The translations under genes and the position numbers were made by a program. 59,568 nt of DNA from NCBI GenBank assembly GCA_030705955.1, contig JAUZPL010000019.1, forward strand, positions 1 through 59,568, in the 5' to 3' direction. Source of the stretch: Bacillota bacterium (lineage in GTDB: Bacteria; Bacillota; Bacilli; Bacillales; Cytobacillaceae). Shown piece after piece: positions 16,508 to 25,386 of this stretch; positions within the stretch are counted from its first letter, which is position 1, and each line of letters begins with the position of its first letter. Below the pieces are notes generated by a model that searched no databases, was not told the origin of the DNA, and saw only the letters and a program-made list of their open reading frames with translations.

Positions 16508-17819
16508 GTTGTACTCCCCCTAGATCCTCCAAGTTAATCATACCCCACTTGCCATCATATTGATAAAACCAAGCAGGTTCTAAATAAACAAGTCGTGGTT
16601 CCTTTACATCCTTTTCCATTTGGTATCCTAAAACTAAGTTTTGAAGTAATTCTGACTTGAAATTTTTCTTTTCCTTTAAAAATTCTAAAGCTTCACTTCC
16701 AGAAGGACATGTTACCTTTTGCATTTCCGACTTTAAGGGCTGTTCCAATGAAATATTGGGACGAATGTATTTGTTTATTTCATTTTTTCCCCATATTTCG
16801 TTTATTTCCGACATTCCGTCCTCATTAAAAACAGGGTATCCATCCATACTGTAAAAACGAAATGTTGCTTGATGATTATACTCATCCATATCCACATATC
16901 GGTAAGCGTCAGTCCAGCCTCCATGTTCATTTACAAAATCTATACTACGTTTTACTAAATCCTTGGGGTTGTCTGTAAACTCGGTATCCGATGTAGGATT
17001 TACATATAAAAGCATATTGGTGCTATTATTAATACTCATCTTACTAGAACCATTGGTATACTCTTCTTCCTTTTGTGAAATTGTACTCTTTTGAACAAAA
17101 CTTGGGTCACTAAAAAGAGCATCCTTAAACTTTTCAGAATTAATGGTCACTGGAAGATATTCAACCCTCATTACATCTGTTTTACCTTCTGGAAAGAAAA
17201 TCAAGTGATTATTCTTTCCACGAAAAGAAAGATAACGTGGATATCTCTCTGAATTCTTATAAAAAATTCGATTAAAATTGTTTAACAATGATAAAGATAT
17301 ATGGCTGATATACACTTGTTGTGTATTTGTTGAGAGAAAATAAACAACCCCATTTTCTTTCTCCGGATTATCCACATTAATAATAATTCGGTCAAAAGTA
17401 AAAGATGGTAGCCTTTTTTCTTGGAAGTTCAATACGTTGCGATACAATTCGATTGGAGTGTCTGATGGAAATATAATTTCTACATTTCCATTTCCATGGC
17501 CAATATCATTTACATTTCTGACTTCATTTGAATAATTCCTTACATCATAAAATACCCATTGACTTAGATCCTTTGATATCTTGTCCAACTCAACGGGGTT
17601 AACAGTGCCGTGATGTTCTCCCTTAATATGAAATATAACCATATCTGGTTTAATAATTTTTTTAACTTCCTGCTTTTCACTTAGAGTTACTTCTGCCACG
17701 TTCTTGCTTTTTTCCATTGTTTCGTAATTTGGCTGATATGTCCAAAGATTCCAAGTCAAAAAGACACTAACAAATACTAAAATAATTAAAAGGATGGATT
17801 TAATATTTTCATATCTCAT
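16494..17819 (-). CDS. walH: WalK-modulating membrane protein WalH (YycH)
   Basis: 441 aa. The N-terminal TM helix (NIKSILLIILVFVSVFLTWN) is followed by a large extracytoplasmic domain. It acts with WalI to control the WalK sensor kinase. The ATG at 17819 overlaps the walK stop as ATGA, with GAGG ten bases upstream; the frame opens two codons earlier at a GTG that is too close to that site. Confidence 0.94.
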   Translation of the reverse strand: MRYENIKSILLIILVFVSVFLTWNLWTYQPNYETMEKSKNVAEVTLSEKQEVKKIIKPDMVIFHIKGEHHGTVNPVELDKISKDLSQWVFYDVRNYSNEVRNVNDIGHGNGNVEIIFPSDTPIELYRNVLNFQEKRLPSFTFDRIIINVDNPEKENGVVYFLSTNTQQVYISHISLSLLNNFNRIFYKNSERYPRYLSFRGKNNHLIFFPEGKTDVMRVEYLPVTINSEKFKDALFSDPSFVQKSTISQKEEEYTNGSSKMSINNSTNMLLYVNPTSDTEFTDNPKDLVKRSIDFVNEHGGWTDAYRYVDMDEYNHQATFRFYSMDGYPVFNEDGMSEINEIWGKNEINKYIRPNISLEQPLKSEMQKVTCPSGSEALEFLKEKKNFKSELLQNLVLGYQMEKDVKEPRLVYLEPAWFYQYDGKWGMINLEDLGGVQHGLE

Positions 17820-19645
17820 GACCACTCATCCTCTTCTGGCTGTTGATCATATGGGAGTGAGAAGGAAATTTCAGTTCCTTTTCCCTCTTCACTTTTTGCC
17901 CAAATATTGCCGCCATGTGCATTCACCATTTCTTTTGCAATCGCAAGACCCAACCCAGTCCCACCTAGTTTACGAGACCTTGCTTTATCCACACGATAAA
18001 AACGTTCAAATATTTTGCCAATGTTTTCTTTTGGAATTCCCATTCCCTGATCAGATATGCTAACAATAATCCTATCCTCTTCCTCTAAAATTGAAAAAGT
18101 GATCTGTCCACCCTCAGGTGAATACTTGATAGCATTAGAAATAATGTTGTATAGTACCTGAGTTAACTTATCTTCGTCAATTTCAATAAGAATGATATGT
18201 GTAGGTAACTCCCTTTTCAAGGTTACATTTTGATCTTTTGTCATTTCAAAACGATCAATAATACGGTCAAAAAACTCCACAAAGTTAACCCATTCCTTCG
18301 TTAAATTATAATCTGTACTATCCATTTTAGAAAGCTGAAGTAAATCATTGACAAGTCGAATCATTCGCTCTGTTTCGGTTCTGGTCACCTCTAAAAAATT
18401 AGGGGCAATTTCTTCATCCTGCCAAGCGCCTTCTGCCAATGCCTCCAAATAACTTCTCATTGTCGTTAGTGGTGTACGTAATTCGTGAGAAACATTGGCA
18501 ACAAATTCTCTTCTTTCGACATTAATTTTTTCTTGCTCTGTAATATCATGAAGAACGGTAATTAGGCCATTTACAAATCCAGTTTCTTTTTGAATAATGG
18601 ACAGATTTGCTCTTAATATATATGGTTTGTTTTTAGTACTGTAATCCAAAATTAAAGAGTCCTTTTCTTCCAACAACTCTTCAAAAGAATAGGTTTCACT
18701 TAATCCTAGTAATGCCATGATAGGCTGGGAAAGAACTGTTTCACGTGAAACATCCAGCATTTCTGCAGCGGGATCATTAATTAAAATAACCCGTCCTTTT
18801 CGGTCAGTCGCTATAACACCATCAGTCATATACGATAAAACTGAAGAAAGCTTCCGTCTTTCACCTTCAGTCATTGCCTGGGCTTCCTGCAGTTTCTTAG
18901 TTAAATTGTTAAAGGTAATGGCTAAGGTACCAATTTCATCATTTCCATATACTTTTACTTTTCTAGAAAAGTTCCCCTTTGCCATGGCTAATGCTTGCTT
19001 TTTCATATCTGCAATAGGCCTTGTTATGGTTTGAGCTAATAGAATTCCTAAAAGTGCTGTTATGGAAAGAGCAATTGCTGTTCCGGAAGCAAAAATACCA
19101 TTTATAGTCTTCATTTGAGCAAAAACATTTTCAATTTTTGCAACTAGATAAATAGCACCTATTACCTTTTTCCCTGATTTAATAGGGGTTGAAAGGACCC
19201 AGATCCGGTTGCCTGTTTGCGGATCAATTAAAATACTGCTCTGTTCTTCTTCTAGTACAATGGATCGTTTTACCCGTAACTCTGTTGTCCTCTGTCCGAC
19301 AATACCTTGATTATTAGTATCAGATGTTCCGAGGATTTTAAGTGTCCTGGCGTCAATAACCCTTACCTCTGATATGTCACCAGCAGAAAAGTCTCTTAAT
19401 ATTTTTTTTATACTATCCTCTACTGATGGATCCTCTGATGTCCTATCCTTTTCCATTTCCTCAACAACATTATAAGCAAGCAAATTAATTCGCTCTTTTA
19501 AAGAGGTTTGAAAATTGGTTCTTAATGTTTCTTCTAATTGACGAACAAAATAAACACCTATAATTTGCATGGCAACAAGAAGCAATAGGACATAAATAAT
19601 AACAAATTTTACATGAATAGAGCGGAAAAAACCTACCTTTCTCAT
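17816..19645 (-). CDS. walK: Cell-wall homeostasis sensor histidine kinase WalK
   Basis: 609 aa. Domains in order: TM1 (about 12-33), extracellular Cache-like sensor (34-180), TM2 (about 184-204), HAMP (205-257), PAS (about 265-370), HisKA with the phospho-acceptor H387 in NVSHELRTPL, and HATPase with N-box NIISNAIKYSPEGG, DQGMGIP and GGTGLGLAIAKEM. WalK phosphorylates WalR to adjust autolysin and wall-metabolism genes during growth. A parS site lies within the coding sequence. Confidence 0.97.
   Translation of the reverse strand: MRKVGFFRSIHVKFVIIYVLLLLVAMQIIGVYFVRQLEETLRTNFQTSLKERINLLAYNVVEEMEKDRTSEDPSVEDSIKKILRDFSAGDISEVRVIDARTLKILGTSDTNNQGIVGQRTTELRVKRSIVLEEEQSSILIDPQTGNRIWVLSTPIKSGKKVIGAIYLVAKIENVFAQMKTINGIFASGTAIALSITALLGILLAQTITRPIADMKKQALAMAKGNFSRKVKVYGNDEIGTLAITFNNLTKKLQEAQAMTEGERRKLSSVLSYMTDGVIATDRKGRVILINDPAAEMLDVSRETVLSQPIMALLGLSETYSFEELLEEKDSLILDYSTKNKPYILRANLSIIQKETGFVNGLITVLHDITEQEKINVERREFVANVSHELRTPLTTMRSYLEALAEGAWQDEEIAPNFLEVTRTETERMIRLVNDLLQLSKMDSTDYNLTKEWVNFVEFFDRIIDRFEMTKDQNVTLKRELPTHIILIEIDEDKLTQVLYNIISNAIKYSPEGGQITFSILEEEDRIIVSISDQGMGIPKENIGKIFERFYRVDKARSRKLGGTGLGLAIAKEMVNAHGGNIWAKSEEGKGTEISFSLPYDQQPEEDEWS
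18737..18752. promoter_or_regulatory. parS site (inside walK)
   Basis: TGTTTCACGTGAAACA is a perfect palindrome and a match to the Bacillus parS consensus bound by Spo0J/ParB. Its coding position within walK requires codons compatible with both functions. Confidence 0.93.
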
Positions 19646-19651
19646 GAAGGC

Positions 19652-20362
19652 CTACTCCTGTTCAGGATTACGCAAATAGTATCCTACCCCACGTCTAGTT
19701 ACAATCCATGTTGGATGGCTTGGACTATCTTCAATTTTTTCGCGAAGTCTTCTTACAGTCACATCAACTGTCCTAACATCTCCGTAGTAATCATATCCCC
19801 ACACGGTTTGAAGTAAGTGCTCTCGTGTCATAACCTGACCAATATGCTTTGCAAGATAGTGCAGCAACTCAAATTCGCGATGAGTTAATTCAATTGTTTC
19901 TCCTCGTTTAGAAACAACATACGCATCCGGATGAATGATCAGTGAGCCAATTTCAATTTCATTTGTATCTTCTTCTAAATTAGCCTGGGCAGATAACAGT
20001 TGATGTCTTCTTAAATTTGCCTTTACCCGTGCGATAAGCTCTCTTGTACTAAAAGGCTTTGTCACATAATCGTCAGCTCCCAGTTCTAACCCAAGAACTT
20101 TATCAATTTCAGAATCCTTTGCTGTTAGCATAATAATGGGCATGTCATACTTTTTTCGAACCTCACGGCAAACCTCCATGCCATCACGTAATGGAAGCAT
20201 GATATCAAGTAAGATAATATCAGGTTGGATTTCTTCAACCATTGTTAAAGCTTCATTTCCATCATAGGCACAATGAACATCAAAGCCCTCTTTTTTTAAA
20301 TTAAAGCGCAAAATATCTGCAATCGGTTTCTCATCATCAACAACAAGAATTTTCTTTTCCAT
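19652..20362 (-). CDS. walR: Essential response regulator WalR
   Basis: 236 aa, OmpR/PhoB class. The receiver domain has the acidic pair D9-D10, phospho-acceptor D53 (LLDIMLP) and K102-type lysine (TKPF). The C-terminal winged helix includes [19 protein letters not shown] and the final RGVGYYLR. WalR controls peptidoglycan hydrolase genes. It is the first gene of the walRKHIJ-htrC cluster, with walK following after 6 bases. The upstream region (20363-20605) holds a short copy of the dispersed repeat. Confidence 0.98.
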   Translation of the reverse strand: MEKKILVVDDEKPIADILRFNLKKEGFDVHCAYDGNEALTMVEEIQPDIILLDIMLPLRDGMEVCREVRKKYDMPIIMLTAKDSEIDKVLGLELGADDYVTKPFSTRELIARVKANLRRHQLLSAQANLEEDTNEIEIGSLIIHPDAYVVSKRGETIELTHREFELLHYLAKHIGQVMTREHLLQTVWGYDYYGDVRTVDVTVRRLREKIEDSPSHPTWIVTRRGVGYYLRNPEQE

Positions 20363-20396
20363 CCCTTTTGCTCCTTTTTTATTGTTAATCTATTTT

Positions 20397-20449
20397 AGCT
20401 TATCAGAATTTATATCCATAAATACTGATAAGCCAAGTTTTTCTGCTAG
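20397..20449. repeat. Short derivative of the dispersed palindromic repeat
   Basis: Contains the core CAGAATTTATATCCATAAAT and the flank GCCAAGTTTTTCT seen at the two ends of the full copy at 48216-48332, with the middle removed. The remaining sequence folds as GCTTATCAG...CTGATAAGC, so it may act as a terminator for the gene that ends at 20606 or as part of the walR leader. Confidence 0.65.
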
Positions 20450-20605
20450 CATCTCTACTTTATAGTTATGATTTCTCTATTTTACTTTATCATGTTATGA
20501 AGAGTAATTCATCTTTTTACAGGCAATTGGTGAAATCTAGCAGTAAAAAGCTACTCTCTCTCCGTATATAAAAAGTCCCTAGTACAAACTAGAGACTCCA
20601 AATTT

Positions 20606-22069
20606 CTATCCTCTTAAATAGCTTAATGGATTTTTTAATCCTCCATTTTTGTATACCTCAAAATGCAAATGAACCCCTGTTGCATCTCCCGTTGCGCCCA
20701 TTATTCCAATCGCTGATCCTTTTTCAACTGTTTGTCCTACATGAACTTTAATAGAAGATAAATGTCCATATACAGTATGGTAACCATTTTGATGGTCGAT
20801 TTCAATTTTATTGCCATAGGATCCATCCCAGCCAGCAAAAATAACAACACCGTTATCTGCAGCCTTTATTGTATAGTTGCTTGGTCTAGCAATATCAATT
20901 CCTTTGTGAAATTTTCCCCATCTATACCCCATCGTACTTGAAATATATCCACCAACAGTCGGCCAAGTGAAACTTCCTTCACCCCTAGAAGGAATGACCT
21001 TTGTACCGTTAATAATAATATGGTTAACAGGCTGCTTTAAAATAACACTTTTTAAAATCACCTTTTTAATTGCTTGCCCATTACCTTCCATTACGCTATA
21101 AATCACGGATTGAAGTCCATTACTGCCTGCCTGCCTATCGTTTGTTTCACCTTTTGGCATAGACGAATCATTTATAACCTGATTATGATAAGGAATACTC
21201 TCTTTTTGATTAACTTCCTTTTCTACCATTACCTCTAAAAACGGTTTTGGTACTGTTATATTTACTTCCTGTCCAATTTTTAATACAGAATCCTCTGTTA
21301 AACCTGGATTTAAGGCAAGGAATTGCTTTAAGGTTAATTGATGTTCATTGGCAATAGATCCAAGTACATCACCATCTTTGACGGTATATTTTTTTTCTTC
21401 TAAAGTCCCTTTTTGTAAAAATGTAATAGCTTGGTTAGCCGAAATTATTTCTCCTGGTGAAATCATTACATCTTCAAGTGTAACCTTTTTAGAAAAATGG
21501 ACGTCTAATAGACGAGTTTCGTTTTCATTAAGCGGTGGTAAAGAATGGCTGTTTAAAGCCTTTCTAGCAACGAGTTCTTTTAATTGTTGTGCGGAAACAT
21601 ATTTAAGTTCAAGATTTTTAATTACTTGATCTGCTGTATTGTGACTATCCACATAAAGTATTTGTCTACCATCAAGTGAAATAGCTGTAGCTTTTCTTTT
21701 CGTAGCCATAATATTTTCTAGAATTTTAATTGTTTGGGCATTATCAATCTTTGCATTGAAAGTCTCTTCCGGAATAAAAATAACTTGTGCTAATAATGAA
21801 TCATTATCCGTAATTCCGACTTTTTCAGCCCTTTTCCTAAGTGCATTTTTAATGCTATTTTTATTTGAAGCGGTTCCAATATATAAATTATTTAAGTAAA
21901 CATAATAAATAGTAGTTAATTTTGAAGATTGTGCTAAGGCCATAGGACCATGACTGAAGATAATAGCTGATACAGCAACTGCCGTAATCACAGCAATTTT
22001 TATAGATTTTTTTGATATGTATCTAGCACTGCTTACTAAAGTCAACAACTGCCTCTTCCAAAAATCCAT
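20606..22069 (-). CDS. M23 peptidoglycan endopeptidase with LysM and G5 domains
   Basis: 487 aa. Order: N-terminal signal-anchor helix (about 23-43), a region of unknown fold, LysM (about 227-274, YTVKDGDVLGSIA), G5 domain (about 275-360) and a LytM/M23 domain (about 370-487). The zinc ligands are seen as H388 and D392 in HKGIDIA and the HLHFE pair near 467-469. It would cut peptide bonds in cell-wall stem peptides or cross-bridges. GGAGG lies 6 bases before the ATG at 22069; the open frame begins at 22090. It sits directly upstream of walR, the regulator of such enzymes, and is probably one of its targets. Confidence 0.9.
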   Translation of the reverse strand: MDFWKRQLLTLVSSARYISKKSIKIAVITAVAVSAIIFSHGPMALAQSSKLTTIYYVYLNNLYIGTASNKNSIKNALRKRAEKVGITDNDSLLAQVIFIPEETFNAKIDNAQTIKILENIMATKRKATAISLDGRQILYVDSHNTADQVIKNLELKYVSAQQLKELVARKALNSHSLPPLNENETRLLDVHFSKKVTLEDVMISPGEIISANQAITFLQKGTLEEKKYTVKDGDVLGSIANEHQLTLKQFLALNPGLTEDSVLKIGQEVNITVPKPFLEVMVEKEVNQKESIPYHNQVINDSSMPKGETNDRQAGSNGLQSVIYSVMEGNGQAIKKVILKSVILKQPVNHIIINGTKVIPSRGEGSFTWPTVGGYISSTMGYRWGKFHKGIDIARPSNYTIKAADNGVVIFAGWDGSYGNKIEIDHQNGYHTVYGHLSSIKVHVGQTVEKGSAIGIMGATGDATGVHLHFEVYKNGGLKNPLSYLRG

Positions 22070-22090
22070 TGGTATCCTCCCTAATTCCAT

Positions 22091-22401
22091 AACTAACCTC
22101 TTAATCTAGTATGTATTAGCAAATTTTCTCACAATTACCTTAACTTTAACATATTACCTACTAATTAGACTAAAAGTCTTAGGAATGTAACAAGAATGTA
22201 TAATTGCTTACATTTTGTGACATTTTATTCAAGTATTTATAAAGGGAAAATTAAATAGAGGGATCTTTTTCAATAAATGAATTGAAGATAAGGAGTTCTA
22301 CGTTGTTATGTAAGCCCCTTAGCCTTTTTACATATACCACAAATTATTTTTTTAATGCCTATTATTACAAATACATTACAAATATTTCACCTATTTACAC
22401 G
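22091..22401. other. Intergenic region between the M23 gene and the tRNA operon
   Basis: Very AT-rich. I see no gene. It should hold the promoter of the M23 gene, and the sequence TGTAACAAGAATGTA near 22187-22201 resembles a WalR-type direct repeat (TGTNA-rich, loose match), which would fit the neighbour's role. Confidence 0.3.
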
Positions 22402-22429
22402 AAAAAAAAAGCCTCTTTTTAAGAGACTC
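22402..22429 (-). terminator. Terminator of the tRNA operon
   Basis: On the minus strand AGTCTCTT pairs with AAGAGGCT (one G-U pair) and runs into eight or more U. It lies just downstream of tRNA-Phe. Confidence 0.8.
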
Positions 22430-22437
22430 TTTTTAGA

Positions 22438-22510
22438 TGGCTCGGGACGGAATCGAACCGCCGACACAAGGATTTTCAGTCCTTTGCTCTACCGACTGAG
22501 CTACCGAGCC
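22438..22510 (-). tRNA. tRNA-Phe (GAA)
   Basis: Starts GGCTCGGTAGCTCAGTCGG; the anticodon loop CTGAAAATC gives GAA; the T-arm GGTTCGATTCC and a paired acceptor stem follow, with discriminator A. CCA is not encoded. It is the last gene of the operon. Confidence 0.97.
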
Positions 22511-22528
22511 GTATGTATATATTAAAAG

Positions 22529-22605
22529 TGGCGGTCCGGACGGGACTCGAACCCGCGACCTCCTGCGTGACAGGCAGGCATTCTAACCAACTGAACTACC
22601 GGACC
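22529..22605 (-). tRNA. tRNA-Asp (GTC)
   Basis: Starts GGTCCGGTAGTTCAGTTGG; anticodon GTC in CCTGTCACG; T-arm GGGTTCGAGTCCC. It ends with discriminator G and an encoded CCA, unlike the Phe gene. Confidence 0.97.
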
Positions 22606-22672
22606 AATATAAGATGATATGACTAGCCAGTGGAAAACTGTACATACCAGTTTTAAATCAGCCAGTTACCAA

Positions 22673-22744
22673 TGACCCCTACGGGATTCGAACCCGTGTT
22701 ACCGCCGTGAAAGGGCGGTGTCTTAACCGCTTGACCAAGGAGCC
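22673..22744 (-). tRNA. tRNA-Glu (TTC)
   Basis: Starts GGCTCCTTGGTCAAGCGG; anticodon TTC in CCTTTCACG; T-arm GGGTTCGAATCCC. The acceptor stem keeps two G-U type pairs and CCA is not encoded. Confidence 0.96.
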
Positions 22745-22761
22745 ATATTAAAGCTATATGA

Positions 22762-22834
22762 TGAGCCATGAAGGACTTGAACCTTCGACCCTCTGATTAA
22801 AAGTCAGATGCTCTACCGACTGAGCTAATGGCTC
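22762..22834 (-). tRNA. tRNA-Lys (TTT)
   Basis: Starts GAGCCATTAGCTCAGTCGG; anticodon TTT in ACTTTTAAT; T-arm AGGTTCAAGTCCT; discriminator A, no encoded CCA. It is the first tRNA of the operon. Confidence 0.97.
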
Positions 22835-22948
22835 AAACTTAAATGTTAACCTAATCTTCTTTTATCGCACAGATGTCCCCGCCTCAGAAAGCTTATGCAA
22901 GAAGCAACTCGGCGTGTACAACTCGTAGTCTAATCAACGATGCATTGC

Positions 22949-22977
22949 TCATTGCTCTACCGGCTAGCTAATGACGC
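22949..22977 (-). pseudogene. Possible decayed tRNA 5' half
   Basis: The minus strand reads GCGTCATTAGCTAGCCGGTA then GAGCAATG, close to the acceptor/D-arm of the neighbouring tRNA-Lys but with a broken D-stem, and no anticodon or T-arm follows. It suggests loss of a fifth tRNA at the promoter-proximal end of the operon. Confidence 0.4.
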
Positions 22978-23063
22978 TTACTTAAAACTATTAACCAATA
23001 CTGGTTAAAAATAAAGGATTTGGATGCTTATCCAAATATTTACCCCTAGTTGCGACGTTTTTT

Positions 23064-23093
23064 ATAATATCATATATCCATTAAAAAATACAA
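23064..23093 (-). promoter_or_regulatory. Promoter of the tRNA operon
   Basis: Minus-strand TTGTAT (23088-23093) and TATTAT (23064-23069) separated by 18 bases, in an AT-rich setting and with no other gene between here and the tRNAs. Confidence 0.5.
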
Positions 23094-23211
23094 GCATATT
23101 TTTAAAATTAATTTTTTTAAATGGCTATGATTTGTTTGCTTGTTGACTTTCTCTACAATTAACATAGTTAAAGTTACAGCAATAAGCTTTAACAAGCTTT
23201 GAAAATAGAAA

Positions 23212-23243
23212 AGCCTGTAGAGAGAAATTTTCCCCTACAGGCT
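23212..23243 (-). terminator. Terminator of purA
   Basis: AGCCTGTAG pairs with CTACAGGCT; the minus-strand transcript continues UUUUCU. It lies 12 bases past the purA stop. Confidence 0.85.
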
Positions 23244-23254
23244 AAATAGTGTCA

Positions 23255-24547
23255 TTATATTTGTCTCCACGGGCTTTGAACAATATTGGTTTGGTTTCGG
23301 TCTGGACCTACCGAGAAAGTAGATAATTGAATTCCTGTTAACTGGGTAACACGTTCAACGTAGTGGCGTGCATTTACAGGTAATTTATCTAGTGATTTAC
23401 AAGCCGTAATATCTTCCGTCCAGCCAGGTAATTCTTCATAAACAGGCTCACATTGTGATAATACTTTTAAGCTTGCAGGATATTCATCAATTACTTCACC
23501 CTTATATCGGTATGCTACACAAATTTTTAATGTCTCAATACCAGTTAATACATCAATTGAATTAAGTGATAAGTCTGTAAGACCACTTACACGGCGGGAA
23601 TGACGAACAACTACGCTGTCAAACCAACCAACCCTACGCGGTCTACCAGTAGTAGTTCCATACTCACGTCCAACTTCACGGATTCTATTTCCTATCTCAT
23701 CCTTTAATTCTGTTGGAAACGGACCATCCCCTACACGAGAGGTATAAGCCTTGCACACTCCAACAACGTGGTTTATTTTGGATGGACCTACACCAGAACC
23801 AATCGTAACTCCACCAGCAACAGGGTTTGAAGAAGTAACAAAAGGATATGTTCCTTGATCGATATCAAGCATAACACCTTGTGCACCTTCAAAAAGAACA
23901 CGTCTTCCATCATCTAAAGCATTATTTAAAACAACAGATGTATCACAAACATACTGTTTAATTTGCTGACCATATTGATAATATTCTTCTAAAATATCTT
24001 CTTTTTTAAAACCAGTAGTCTCATAAATTCTTTCAAACAAACGATTTTTTTCCTCAAGATTACGCTCTAGTTTTTCTTCAAATACTTCACGGTCAAGTAG
24101 GTCTGCAATTCGAATACCAACCCGGGCAGCCTTATCCATATAAGCCGGACCAATACCTTTTTTAGTTGTTCCAATTTTGTTAGCACCCTTACTCTCTTCT
24201 TCCACCTCATCAAGCTTTAAATGATAAGGAAGAATGACATGAGCACGGTTGCTGATACGTAGGTTTTCTGCTGTTACTCCCTTTTCACGTAGGTAAGCAA
24301 GCTCTTCCACAAGTGCTTTCGGATCCACAACCATTCCATTACCAATTACACAAATTTTTTCTTTATCAAAAATACCTGAAGGAATCAAGTGCAATTTATA
24401 TGTTTCTCCATTAAAACGTATGGTATGACCTGCGTTGTTTCCTCCTTGATATCTTGCAACAACTTCAGCATTTTCAGAAAGAAAGTCAGTAATTTTACCT
24501 TTACCTTCGTCTCCCCATTGTGTACCTACAACTACTACCGATGTCAT
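23255..24547 (-). CDS. purA: Adenylosuccinate synthetase PurA
   Basis: 430 aa, the normal length. It joins IMP and aspartate using GTP to form adenylosuccinate, the first committed step to AMP. The N-terminal GTP-binding loop [11 protein letters not shown] with the catalytic aspartate, [11 protein letters not shown], and the C-terminal [19 protein letters not shown] region are all present. It is monocistronic: a PurR-type operator lies upstream and a terminator downstream. Confidence 0.98.
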   Translation of the reverse strand: MTSVVVVGTQWGDEGKGKITDFLSENAEVVARYQGGNNAGHTIRFNGETYKLHLIPSGIFDKEKICVIGNGMVVDPKALVEELAYLREKGVTAENLRISNRAHVILPYHLKLDEVEEESKGANKIGTTKKGIGPAYMDKAARVGIRIADLLDREVFEEKLERNLEEKNRLFERIYETTGFKKEDILEEYYQYGQQIKQYVCDTSVVLNNALDDGRRVLFEGAQGVMLDIDQGTYPFVTSSNPVAGGVTIGSGVGPSKINHVVGVCKAYTSRVGDGPFPTELKDEIGNRIREVGREYGTTTGRPRRVGWFDSVVVRHSRRVSGLTDLSLNSIDVLTGIETLKICVAYRYKGEVIDEYPASLKVLSQCEPVYEELPGWTEDITACKSLDKLPVNARHYVERVTQLTGIQLSTFSVGPDRNQTNIVQSPWRQI

Positions 24548-24633
24548 GAAAAAAGCACCTCCAAAATAAAAACCATTAAATTCTTTTATTCCTTTCTAAG
24601 TTTATCAATTTTAGTACCAATAAGTCAACAAAA

Positions 24634-24672
24634 CACGAACATTTAATATTTATTTATGAAAATATGTTCGTG
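24634..24672 (-). promoter_or_regulatory. PurR operator (two PurBoxes) of purA
   Basis: CACGAACAT (24634-24642) and its inverse ATGTTCGTG (24664-24672) face each other across 21 bases. Paired inverted CGAAC-containing boxes are the known B. subtilis PurR control sites before pur genes, and purA is a regulon member. Confidence 0.78.
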
Positions 24673-24731
24673 AAAATAGAATCCTATTCTGATAGAAAAA
24701 TGGTTTTAAAAACTAACTCACTTAAAAAAAA

Positions 24732-24754
24732 AAAGGAACCAGATTGGCCCCTTT
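24732..24754 (-). terminator. Terminator of the lipoprotein gene
   Basis: AAGG...CCTT stem with inner GGCC/GGTT pairing; the minus strand ends in a run of more than ten U. It overlaps the spacer just after the stop at 24758. Confidence 0.65.
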
Positions 24755-24757
24755 ATC

Positions 24758-25282
24758 CTACTTATTTAATCCTACCTTTTTACTTGCTTCCTTTATTTTC
24801 TGTTTTGCATCTTGCAGTTCACTTTGTGTTTTTGCCATATTCTTTTGAAAATCAATTAATTCACTTGGACTTTGATAATTAGAAAATTTTATTAGGCTAT
24901 CCAATCCTTGAGACCTTTCGAGATAAGCACTAGAAAGCTCTTGAGCCCCACTATTCAATAAATCAGATAGATCACTTGGGAGGCTTTTTGGAGATTTCAT
25001 CTTACTTAAACCCGTATGAACGGATAGATAATCCCTTTTCAAAGCCTTTGAGATAGTAGAGAGGTCACCAAGATTAACGTTGCCCTCATCCTCTTCTAAC
25101 TGACTAAATACATCCACAAATTCGCTCAGGTCTTTTGTAATAGACTGTTCTTGTTGATATATTTTATTTGCAAAACTTTTAACCTCTTTTTTTTGATCAC
25201 TTTTAGGCACACTTCCACAACCTGCTAAAACCATACTTAAAATACATATAATAGAAGCTGTACGAATGAATTGGGAACGCAT
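24758..25282 (-). CDS. Putative lipoprotein of unknown function
   Basis: 174 aa. A lipoprotein signal peptide is clear: positive start MRSQFIR, hydrophobic core, lipobox LAGC with the modified cysteine at residue 22. The mature part is hydrophilic and probably helical (two to three long helices), with no enzyme motif. I do not recognise the family; the general appearance resembles small wall-associated lipoproteins such as YkyA. It stands between purA and dnaB with its own terminator. Confidence 0.75.
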   Translation of the reverse strand: MRSQFIRTASIICILSMVLAGCGSVPKSDQKKEVKSFANKIYQQEQSITKDLSEFVDVFSQLEEDEGNVNLGDLSTISKALKRDYLSVHTGLSKMKSPKSLPSDLSDLLNSGAQELSSAYLERSQGLDSLIKFSNYQSPSELIDFQKNMAKTQSELQDAKQKIKEASKKVGLNK

Positions 25283-25386
25283 CGGATTTACCTCACTATT
25301 TCCTTTTGGTTCTATTATAACGAATAGAAAATAGAAGTTATGTGACTTTTGATATATCCTGATTCGTTGTTTATTGTAAACACTTT

